From Rhodobiaceae bacterium UBA6963 (GTDB lineage Bacteria > Pseudomonadota > Alphaproteobacteria > RS24), in the NCBI GenBank assembly GCA_002450335.1, contig DJZB01000068.1, forward strand, positions 1 to 22,133: a stretch of DNA of 22,133 nt, in the 5' to 3' direction. Shown piece by piece: positions 1-6,266 of the stretch (positions within the stretch are counted from its first letter, which is position 1; every line of letters starts with the position of its first letter). The notes beneath the pieces are model-generated. The model did not search any database and was not told the DNA's origin. It saw only the letters and a program-made list of their open reading frames with translations. Made by a program: the position numbers and the translations under genes.

Positions 1-896
1 CCTGTTGCTTCGCCGTCAATCTCAATGCCTTGATAAAGAAGCTGGGCAATTTGCATTGTACGCTTGGCGTTAAAGCCGAGCTTTCTAGCCGCTTCTTGTT
101 GCAAGGTTGACGTTGTAAACGGCGCGGAGGGGTTTCTTTGACCGGGCTTGCTTTCAATGCGATTAACTTTAAAGCTGCCGCTTTCAATTGCATCTTTTGC
201 TTCCATAGCTTCGGCTTCATTGGTGAGGGTAAATTTCTCAACCTTTCCACCTTTTAGAAGATTCAGTCGGGTTGGTAGCTTGTCACCATTTTGCGTATTG
301 AAGTCAGCGGATACCGACCAGTATTCACGTGGGATAAATTTTTCAATTTCCAACTCGCGCTCGCAAATGAGTTTTAACGCTACCGACTGTACACGGCCTG
401 CTGAACGTGCGCCGGGTAGTTTCCGCCATAGCACAGGGGACAGGTTAAACCCGACCAGATAATCAAGCGCACGACGGGCCAGATAAGCATGGACGAGCTT
501 TTCATCCAGTTCTCGTGGATGGTTCATCGCTTCCGTGACGGCGTTGCGCGTAATGGCATTAAACACAACGCGTTGAATTTGTTTGCCGTCTAGAACGCCT
601 TTTTCCCGCATGACTTCCAGAACATGCCAGCTAATAGCTTCACCTTCTCTGTCCGGGTCAGTTGCAAGAATAAGGCGGTCAGATTTTTTAAGATAATCAG
701 CGATTTCATTCAGCCGCTTGCCTGAGGCTGACTGAACCTCCCAGATCATGGAAAATTCTTCATCCGGATCAACTGAGCCGTTTTTTTCAGGTAAATCGCG
801 CACATGCCCGAAGGAGGCAAGGACTTTGTAGTCGTTCCCTAGATACTTATTGATGGTTTTTGCTTTGGCCGGTGACTCGACAATGACAAGGTCCAT
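1..896 (-). CDS. topA: DNA topoisomerase I, N-terminal part (cut by window edge)
   Basis: Type IA topoisomerase that relaxes negatively supercoiled DNA by cutting and passing single strands. The first 298 codons are visible. The protein starts MDLVIVESPAKAKT, the classic TopA start, with the TOPRIM glutamate at residue 7. The TOPRIM acidic motif reads ATDPDREGE, followed by the SAGRVQSVAL segment of the strand-passage core. The sequence leaves the window in the segment just before the expected ITYMRT motif, so the catalytic tyrosine is not seen. A Shine-Dalgarno GGAGAA lies 4 nt before the ATG and fixes the start. In many alphaproteobacteria topA directly follows dprA; here a plus-strand nuclease gene lies between them, so topA must have its own promoter. 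Family assignment is certain. Confidence 0.97.
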   Translation of the reverse strand, partial: MDLVIVESPAKAKTINKYLGNDYKVLASFGHVRDLPEKNGSVDPDEEFSMIWEVQSASGKRLNEIADYLKKSDRLILATDPDREGEAISWHVLEVMREKGVLDGKQIQRVVFNAITRNAVTEAMNHPRELDEKLVHAYLARRALDYLVGFNLSPVLWRKLPGARSAGRVQSVALKLICERELEIEKFIPREYWSVSADFNTQNGDKLPTRLNLLKGGKVEKFTLTNEAEAMEAKDAIESGSFKVNRIESKPGQRNPSAPFTTSTLQQEAARKLGFNAKRTMQIAQLLYQGIEIDGEAT

Positions 897-947
897 CAGC
901 TTCTCCAAATCCTCTTAGGCGATTAGGCAAATTAGTTATGAAACGCA

Positions 948-976
948 TAAATGGGTGAAACTGACCAAGATGTCAA
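948..976 (-). promoter_or_regulatory. Weak candidate topA promoter
   Basis: On the minus strand a perfect -35 hexamer TTGACA (971-976) lies about 75 nt upstream of the topA start. At a 17-nt spacing the -10 would be CATTTA (948-953), which matches TATAAT poorly. A promoter is needed here because the gene upstream of topA runs the other way, but the -10 is not convincing. Confidence 0.3.
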
Positions 977-1013
977 ATTAGGAATACCAAACACCCTAAA
1001 AAATTTTATAATT

Positions 1014-1040
1014 TTGCATCTTCTGGTTGGTGGATATTAT
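1014..1040 (+). promoter_or_regulatory. Weak candidate promoter of the nuclease-like gene
   Basis: TTGCAT (1014-1019) and TATTAT (1035-1040) resemble sigma70 -35 and -10 boxes. The 15-nt spacer is shorter than ideal. Transcription would start near 1047, just before or in the 15-bp palindrome at 1051-1065. Confidence 0.3.
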
Positions 1041-1050
1041 TTCATTACTT

Positions 1051-1065
1051 GTTCTAAAGTAGAAC
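1051..1065. promoter_or_regulatory. Perfect palindrome, possible operator
   Basis: GTTCTA-AAG-TAGAAC is a perfect 6+3+6 inverted repeat about 40 nt before the start of the nuclease-like gene. It places GTTC and GAAC 7 nt apart. Alphaproteobacterial LexA boxes use GTTC-N7-GTTC as a direct repeat, so this site has the same spacing but the opposite symmetry. The binding protein is not known; the operator role is inferred from position and symmetry. Confidence 0.35.
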
Positions 1066-1104
1066 GAGGCGTGAGTGGTTTTTTAGGTATTTGAGGGCGT
1101 GGTA

Positions 1105-1470
1105 ATGGTAAGTATTGTTTTTTCAGGTGTTGTGTATACGGCGGTTTTACTTGGTTGTTATGATGGTGACACATGCACGTTGAGCTTTCAGCAAGCCCCA
1201 CCTTTTCTGGCGACACAAAAAGTCCGCTTTGTAGATTTTGATACCCCTGAACTAGGAAGTGCAAAATGTGTATCAGAAAAAAAGCTTGCGGAAAGAGCGC
1301 GGGACTTAACCCAAGGGTTTATGGAAGAGCAGGGGCTTTTATATACAGACGGCAAACGAGGTAAATATGGCCGTTTACTGGTTTCCGCGCCAGATTTGAG
1401 GGATACACTTATTTCCAAAAAACTCGCCCGCGCTTATCGTGGGGGTAAAAGAGACGGTTGGTGCAGTTAA
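1105..1470 (+). CDS. Staphylococcal nuclease-like (thermonuclease family) small protein
   Basis: A compact single-domain SNase-like nuclease of 121 residues. Its fold landmarks occur in order: YDGDTCTL (residues 19-26, metal-binding Asp), VRFVDFDTPEL (40-50) with the Arg and Asp-Thr-x-Glu of the active site, and GKYGRLL (86-92) with the second catalytic Arg, so D20/D22, R41, D46, E49 and R90 correspond to the SNase residues. It ends with AYRGGKRDGWC, typical of bacterial members. SNase homologues cleave DNA or RNA with calcium. The N-terminal segment is mildly hydrophobic but lies in the first beta strand and has no basic n-region, so export is doubtful. The ATG at 1105 is preferred over GTG at 1099 because GAGGG lies 7 nt before it. 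Its stop overlaps the convergent dprA stop by 4 nt. The substrate is unknown. Confidence 0.8.
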   Translation: MVSIVFSGVVYTAVLLGCYDGDTCTLSFQQAPPFLATQKVRFVDFDTPELGSAKCVSEKKLAERARDLTQGFMEEQGLLYTDGKRGKYGRLLVSAPDLRDTLISKKLARAYRGGKRDGWCS

Positions 1471-2573
1471 TCTTCATATCTTTCGAGCATGCTGACCCCA
1501 CGAAATGACCTAATCAGCTTTCCGGCAAGTTCCAGTTCCAGCAAAATAATATGCACAACCGACACCGGGAGATCGCTCATGGTAACAAGTTCATCAATGG
1601 ATGTCGGTGTGGGGCCAAGCAAATCCAAAACCAGTTCTCGGTCAGATTGCTTCAGGTCGCCTTCAAAGTTTTTAAAGATTTTATCTTCCGGCGGCTCTTC
1701 AATCATTCTTTCTCTTAAAGGATAAAGTATTTCAACCGCATCGCTGACATTTTGAATCAGGCTTGCCCCGTTTTTTATAAGGTTGTTTGACCCCAGGCAC
1801 CTTGGGTCTTCCGGTGAACCGGGAACAACAAGGACTTCTCTATTTTGCTCGGCAGCCATTCTGGCAGTGATTAAAGAACCGGAGCCTATAGATGCTTCGG
1901 CTATAATGACGCCAATAGATAGTCCCGAGATTATTCTGTTACGACGAGGAAAATGACGGTCTAGCGGTTTGGTGCCGACGGGGTTTTCTGCAAGAATAAG
2001 CCCCTCTTCACAAATGCGATGATAAAGCTCCGTGTTTTCCTTGGGATATATATTGTCAACCCCACCTGCAAGAATGGCAATTGTGCCATGTTCAATTGCA
2101 GCTTGATGAGCAATGGTATCAATACCGCGCGCCATTCCGGACACAATACAATAGTCACGTTCAGCAAGACCGCCTGAAAGTTTGCGCGCTGTTTTAAGCC
2201 CTGCTGCAGAAGCGTTTCTGGCACCGACAATGGCAACGCAAGTCTTTTCCAGTAATTGGATGTTTCCGAGATAGGTAAGGACAGGGGGCGCGTCGGGGAT
2301 ATGAGATTGGTGGAGTGGATAATTAGCATCGCCTGAAATCAGCAATTCCCCTCCTGCTTTTTTAACCTCTTTCAACTTTTTTTCGGCATCGCTTTGTGAA
2401 AAAATTCTGATTTTACGTTTACCGCCACCTCTGGCGGCAAGTTCCGGCAATGCCTCAAGTGCTTTGCCGGCGGAACCATAAAGCTCAATTAATTGATGAT
2501 AAGTTATGGGGCCAACATTGGCGCTTCGGATTAATCTTATTGCGTCACGGATGTTTTGTTCACGTTTACTCAT
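1467..2573 (-). CDS. dprA: DNA-processing protein DprA
   Basis: DprA (DNA processing protein A/Smf) binds single-stranded DNA entering by transformation and loads RecA on it. Of the 368 residues, the first 60 or so form a helix-hairpin-helix/SAM-like region (IRSANVGPITYHQLI). The Rossmann-fold core follows with AIVGARNAS, SGMARGIDTIAHQAA, HFPRRNRIISGLS and EASIGSGSLITARMA. A C-terminal winged-helix domain runs from about SDRELVLDLL to the end (SIDELVTMSDLP). The start at 2573 (MSKREQN) is chosen over an upstream GTG at 2624 because the core begins shortly after it and a GGAA lies upstream; the extra 17 residues show no domain. It is the last gene of the pyrB-pyrC'-plsY-dprA series, 91 nt after plsY. 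No other competence gene is visible, so transformation cannot be claimed. Confidence 0.95.
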   Translation of the reverse strand: MSKREQNIRDAIRLIRSANVGPITYHQLIELYGSAGKALEALPELAARGGGKRKIRIFSQSDAEKKLKEVKKAGGELLISGDANYPLHQSHIPDAPPVLTYLGNIQLLEKTCVAIVGARNASAAGLKTARKLSGGLAERDYCIVSGMARGIDTIAHQAAIEHGTIAILAGGVDNIYPKENTELYHRICEEGLILAENPVGTKPLDRHFPRRNRIISGLSIGVIIAEASIGSGSLITARMAAEQNREVLVVPGSPEDPRCLGSNNLIKNGASLIQNVSDAVEILYPLRERMIEEPPEDKIFKNFEGDLKQSDRELVLDLLGPTPTSIDELVTMSDLPVSVVHIILLELELAGKLIRSFRGVSMLERYED

Positions 2574-2664
2574 GAGCAATTCCAGCGCCCAAATAGGATG
2601 CATGAATGCCGCTAAGCATCGCACTGTATGATGGAGGAAACACAGGATTATTCCTTTTTATTAT

Positions 2665-3261
2665 TTAGGTGCTGCCGATTTTAGTTTCTGTACCCTTCCA
2701 CAGGCGTTGAATGTTTTCAAGGTGCTTGAAAAAAACAATAAATGTCATCACCAGACTTATAAGAGCAATATTTTGCGCGTCCGGTTGTAGATAAAAAATA
2801 ATAGGGACAGCTAGACTTGCCGTTAATGCCGCAAGTGAAGAGTATCTAAACAGCCATGCCATAACCAGCCATATAAGGGCGAAGCCCGTCACTGCCCAAA
2901 TTGACAGACCGGCGATCACCCCGATATAGGTCGCGACGCCTTTTCCACCTTTAAACTTCAGCCAGACCGGATAGATATGACCCAGAAATGCTGCCACGCC
3001 GATGAAGGTTGCCTCGGTATCTGACAAAAAATGTTTTGCTATCAGGATTGCCGAGACACCTTTGAGCATGTCAGTGAGTAATGTTGCCAGAGCGATTTTT
3101 TTATTGCCGGTTCTCAAAACATTGGTTGCGCCAATATTCCCTGAGCCGAGGTTGCGGATATCTTCCATACCGGCAAGGCGGGTGTAAACCAAACCGGAGG
3201 GGAATGAACCTATAAGATACCCCATTAGAATAAAAATTAAGATGGTGTCCATCTCAATCAT
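2665..3261 (-). CDS. plsY: Acyl-phosphate:glycerol-3-phosphate acyltransferase PlsY
   Basis: An inner-membrane enzyme that transfers an acyl group from acyl-phosphate to glycerol-3-phosphate, making lysophosphatidic acid in the PlsX/PlsY route of phospholipid synthesis. The protein is almost entirely hydrophobic, with several membrane segments. It carries the family motifs GYLIGSFPSG near the N-terminus, GSGNIGATNVLR (glycine-rich loop) and KFKGGKGVAT. The start is uncertain. ATG at 3261 overlaps the pyrC' end by 8 nt (MIEMDTIL), and ATG at 3252 lies 1 nt after the pyrC' stop. Both suggest translational coupling. A start at 3291, deep inside pyrC', is less likely. Length is near the usual 200 residues. 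Confidence 0.95.
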   Translation of the reverse strand: MIEMDTILIFILMGYLIGSFPSGLVYTRLAGMEDIRNLGSGNIGATNVLRTGNKKIALATLLTDMLKGVSAILIAKHFLSDTEATFIGVAAFLGHIYPVWLKFKGGKGVATYIGVIAGLSIWAVTGFALIWLVMAWLFRYSSLAALTASLAVPIIFYLQPDAQNIALISLVMTFIVFFKHLENIQRLWKGTETKIGST

Positions 3262-4531
3262 TATTTTCAAAAACGGTTCGACCGGAAACAATTGTTTTCA
3301 TCACTTTTCCCTGAACCTTACGACCTTCAATAGCCGCATTTCTGGAGCGTGAATGAAGATTGTCTGCATCAACAATCCAAGGCGCATCAATATCTATGAG
3401 AGCCAAATCTGCAGGATGACCGATTGTCAGTGCGCCGGCAGAAAGGCCAAGAAGCCGCGCCGGTGTTGTGCTCATGGCATCAATCAACCGGGTGAGTGGG
3501 ACTTCAATTTCATGATGCAACGTCAATCCGGCGGCGAGGAGTGTCTCTACTCCAATTGAACCAAATTCTGCCTCCCCGAAAGGTCGCCTTTTCGCGTCTT
3601 CCCCTTGCGGGTTATGGCCTGAAACAATCACATCAATCGTCCCGTCCGCTATCGCTTCAATCAACGCTTGCCGGTCCTCTTCTGTCCGAAGCGGTGGCAT
3701 CAATTTGGCGAAAGTTCGATAATTTTCTACATCATTCTGATTAAGCATCAGATGATTGGCTGAAACGCCACAAGTCACAGGCAGGCCTTTATCCTTAGCT
3801 TGACGGATAATGTCGATACTTTCCCGCGATGAAATTTGGGCAACGTGATATCTTGCACCGGTGGCCTCAACCAAACGAATATCCCGTTCAAGCATAATGG
3901 TTTCGGCAATAACGGGTATGCCAGACAGGCCAAGGCGGATGGCAAGTTCGCCTTCATTCATCACCCCATCACCAACAAGATTGGCATCAATGGCGTGATG
4001 AACAATCAGCGCACCAAAATTAGCCGCATAACTCATTGCTTTTTGCATGATGCGGGCATTCATGACGCTCCGGCTACCATCCGTAAAAGCTACAGCACCG
4101 GCTTCATGTAACAAGCCGAACTCGTTCATCATCACCCCGTCCAGCCCTTTGGTGATACCTGCCATGGGATGCACATTGACAAGTGCCGTGCCACGTGCAC
4201 GCCGCGAGATGTAATCAACAAGGGCCGCATCATCAATGACGGGTTGAGTGTCAGGCATCATGATCATGGTTGTGACGCCACCTGCAGCTGCCGCTTGCGA
4301 GGCAGTGGCAAGTGTTTCGCGATACTCCTCACCGGGTTCACCGATAAAAACTTGCATATCAACAAGCCCGGGAGTTGTTATCAGCCCCGTGCCGTCAATT
4401 ATGCTGACGTCCGGGGGAAGGCTTATATTTTTACCACAGGCAATTATGCCTTCATTATCAAATACAATGGCACCAACCTCATCAAGACCGGAGGCGGGAT
4501 CAAAAAGTCGGGTGTTTGTTATTGCCCGCAT
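3254..4531 (-). CDS. pyrC: Dihydroorotase-like protein PyrC', probably catalytically inactive
   Basis: A 425-residue amidohydrolase-fold protein of the class I dihydroorotase family. Active members close carbamoyl-aspartate to dihydroorotate using metals held by a HxHxR motif and a later Asp in TDHAPH. Here the first motif reads DMQVFIGEPG (residues 58-67), so both metal His and the Arg are replaced by Q60, F62 and G64. The second reads SGHNPQ (304-309), with Gly in place of the catalytic Asp. The fold is otherwise intact, including FTDGSRS near 149-155 and YHVAQISSRES. Inactive DHOase-like partners of aspartate transcarbamoylase are known from Pseudomonas (pyrBC'), and many alphaproteobacterial copies look similar. 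It is coupled to pyrB by a TAATG overlap. I infer a structural role for PyrB and a genuine pyrC elsewhere in the genome. An automatic label would be simply dihydroorotase. Confidence 0.93.
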   Translation of the reverse strand: MRAITNTRLFDPASGLDEVGAIVFDNEGIIACGKNISLPPDVSIIDGTGLITTPGLVDMQVFIGEPGEEYRETLATASQAAAAGGVTTMIMMPDTQPVIDDAALVDYISRRARGTALVNVHPMAGITKGLDGVMMNEFGLLHEAGAVAFTDGSRSVMNARIMQKAMSYAANFGALIVHHAIDANLVGDGVMNEGELAIRLGLSGIPVIAETIMLERDIRLVEATGARYHVAQISSRESIDIIRQAKDKGLPVTCGVSANHLMLNQNDVENYRTFAKLMPPLRTEEDRQALIEAIADGTIDVIVSGHNPQGEDAKRRPFGEAEFGSIGVETLLAAGLTLHHEIEVPLTRLIDAMSTTPARLLGLSAGALTIGHPADLALIDIDAPWIVDADNLHSRSRNAAIEGRKVQGKVMKTIVSGRTVFENND

Positions 4532-5514
4532 TAGGCGGCTCCCCCGTTTTCTGATCCATTAGGCAGATTTTTAGCCAATGCCTCGAGCACTGCCATACGC
4601 ACCGCGACCCCCATTTCTACCTGCTCGGCAATCAGACTTCTCTCGGGGTCATCGGCAAGAATGCTGTCAATCTCAACGCCTCTGTTCATTGGGCCGGGGT
4701 GCATTACGAGTGCGTCTTCCTTAGCGAATTTAAGCTTCTCATAATCCAGTCCATAGAGGTGGAAATATTCTCGCACTGACGGGATATATGCGCCATCCAT
4801 GCGTTCATTTTGGATGCGAAGCATCATAACAATATCGCAACCATCAAGGCCGGACTTCATATCATGGAAACAATGCACGCCCAGACCTTCAAAACTCTTT
4901 GGAAGCATTGTGCGTGGCCCGACAAGATTGACTGTTGCGCCCATGGCTTGCAGAAGGAGAATATTTGAACGGGCAACTCGGGAGTGAACTATGTCACCAC
5001 ATATGGCAACTCTAAGGCCTTGAAGTTTGCCCTTTGCGCGCCGAATAGTCAGCGCGTCCAGCAAGGCCTGAGTCGGGTGTTCGTGTGACCCGTCTCCGGC
5101 ATTGAGCACTGCGCAGGACACTTTCTGCGACAATAAGCTGACCGCGCCGGAAGATCCGTGTCGGACAACCAGCAAATCAGGATTCATTGCGTTCAGTGTC
5201 ACAGCAGTGTCGACCAGTGTTTCACCTTTATTTATAGATGAAGCGGAAAGGTTCATATTCATGACATCAGCGCCAAGGCGTTTGCCGGCAAGCTCAAATG
5301 AACTTTGGGTGCGAGTTGAACTTTCGAAAAACAAATTAATCTGGGTGCGCCCGCGAAGAATATCATTTTTCTTATCTGCACGTCTATTCAGCTCGACATA
5401 GTCGTCGGCAAGATTAAGCAGATAATCAATTTCTAAAGGGGAAAGGCCTTGTATGCCGAGAAGATGTCGGCTGGAGAAGCCCTCAAAGGCTGATGGTTCG
5501 GACGTACCAGTCAT
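4531..5514 (-). CDS. pyrB: Aspartate carbamoyltransferase catalytic subunit
   Basis: Condenses carbamoyl phosphate with aspartate in the first committed step of pyrimidine synthesis. The 327 residues show the carbamoyl-phosphate loop ESSTRTQSSFE (residues 64-74), HPTQALLDALT (146-156) and HPGPMNRGVEID near the C-terminus, all intact. Size fits class A/B bacterial catalytic chains. No pyrI regulatory subunit gene is adjacent; instead the next gene is the inactive dihydroorotase-like pyrC', whose ATG shares its first base with the pyrB stop. No Shine-Dalgarno is visible before the ATG at 5514. The candidate promoter -10 box ends only 11 nt upstream, so the messenger is predicted to be leaderless or nearly so. 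Confidence 0.97.
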   Translation of the reverse strand: MTGTSEPSAFEGFSSRHLLGIQGLSPLEIDYLLNLADDYVELNRRADKKNDILRGRTQINLFFESSTRTQSSFELAGKRLGADVMNMNLSASSINKGETLVDTAVTLNAMNPDLLVVRHGSSGAVSLLSQKVSCAVLNAGDGSHEHPTQALLDALTIRRAKGKLQGLRVAICGDIVHSRVARSNILLLQAMGATVNLVGPRTMLPKSFEGLGVHCFHDMKSGLDGCDIVMMLRIQNERMDGAYIPSVREYFHLYGLDYEKLKFAKEDALVMHPGPMNRGVEIDSILADDPERSLIAEQVEMGVAVRMAVLEALAKNLPNGSENGGAA

Positions 5515-5525
5515 TAAAGCATGAG

Positions 5526-5554
5526 TATATACTGTTCTGTAGGAGTCTTGGCAA
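5526..5554 (-). promoter_or_regulatory. Sigma70-type promoter of the pyrB operon, near-leaderless
   Basis: On the minus strand TTGCCA (5549-5554) and TATATA (5526-5531) are separated by exactly 17 nt. Transcription would start about 7 nt after the -10, near 5519, leaving about 5 nt or less before the pyrB ATG at 5514. There is therefore no space for a Shine-Dalgarno or for a pyrimidine-sensing attenuator leader. Confidence 0.6.
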
Positions 5555-5571
5555 GAACTTAAAAATTTATT

Positions 5572-6168
5572 TTAAAAGAAATAAAAGATCTTCAGTTTTA
5601 TGTTCTTAGGAATATCTGATTGGGTGAGGTGGTTTTTCACGTCAACCCATGGAGAACCTGTGCCGCAGTGAAACTCCCTACGGAAGGCATCATAACAAGG
5701 ACGCTTTTTCACCTTATTATTAATTTGAAGAATATCATGAGCCTCAAATGTTAGAAAAACATCCTTGGATTTTCTATAATAAAGTGAAAGACCCGTACCC
5801 AAATATCTGTTGGCATCATAAAGGTATGATTTAAAGCCGTTATCAAAATGAACGGGAATGGAAATTTTTAAATTTTTTCCGTTCACCAAGGCAATGCCGG
5901 TTTTAATGTTCATCTCGGGACGATGATTTTTATAGAACTCGGTTACCTTAAAAGCTTTGCCGTTTATAGCGGTAAAATTTCCACTCCATGGCGTTGAGGT
6001 TAAGTGTTCATCTTGAATAATAAGGTAATCAAGTTTAGCGAAAATTTTTATCTGCTGACTGACAACAATGTCTGAGGCATTTACGTGTGTTAATAGGGTG
6101 CCTGATAAAAAGCCTGTTAAGACAAGCTTGGTTGACCACTTTTTTATTTTTCTTATTGTTTTCATCAT
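5572..6168 (-). CDS. Exported protein of unknown function, possible small outer-membrane beta-barrel
   Basis: I do not recognise a named family. The 198 residues start with a clear Sec signal peptide: a basic n-region (KTIRKIKKW), a hydrophobic core and probable cleavage after HVNA, near residue 31. The mature part is rich in alternating strands such as KNLKISIPVHF, GLSLYYRK and DVFLTFEAHD. It ends in IKLKIFYFF, with a C-terminal Phe and hydrophobic residues at positions -3, -5, -7 and -9, the pattern of an outer-membrane barrel signal. A segment RPCYDAFRREFHCGTGSPW near residues 155-173 holds two Cys and looks like a surface loop. It lies 65 nt downstream of the protease gene on the same strand, so the two may work together. 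The barrel assignment is inference. Confidence 0.7.
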   Translation of the reverse strand: MMKTIRKIKKWSTKLVLTGFLSGTLLTHVNASDIVVSQQIKIFAKLDYLIIQDEHLTSTPWSGNFTAINGKAFKVTEFYKNHRPEMNIKTGIALVNGKNLKISIPVHFDNGFKSYLYDANRYLGTGLSLYYRKSKDVFLTFEAHDILQINNKVKKRPCYDAFRREFHCGTGSPWVDVKNHLTQSDIPKNIKLKIFYFF

Positions 6169-6211
6169 TGATTGTTTTTTTTATTCTGTCGGGAAATAAA
6201 GTTGTATCAGT

Positions 6212-6266
6212 GTCACCTTTCCTCTGGGTGGCATTATCTTGGGGTCACCTTTCCTATAGGTGACAT
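6212..6266. repeat. Two tandem 23-bp hairpin-forming repeats
   Basis: The 23-bp unit beginning GTCACCTTTCCT occurs at 6212-6234 and 6244-6266 with 20 of 23 bases identical and a 32-bp period. The right copy is a stem-loop with perfect arms GTCACC (6244-6249) and GGTGAC (6259-6264). The left copy is a similar but imperfect stem. The right copy is inside the last codons of the protease gene; the left one lies just past its stop. The period is not a multiple of three, so it is not a coding duplication. A role in mRNA processing, stability or attenuation between the two envelope genes is possible. Confidence 0.7.

Noticed and set aside
2574..2624. Longer DprA start at GTG 2624
   Set aside because: The extra residues do not resemble DprA, and no Shine-Dalgarno precedes the GTG.
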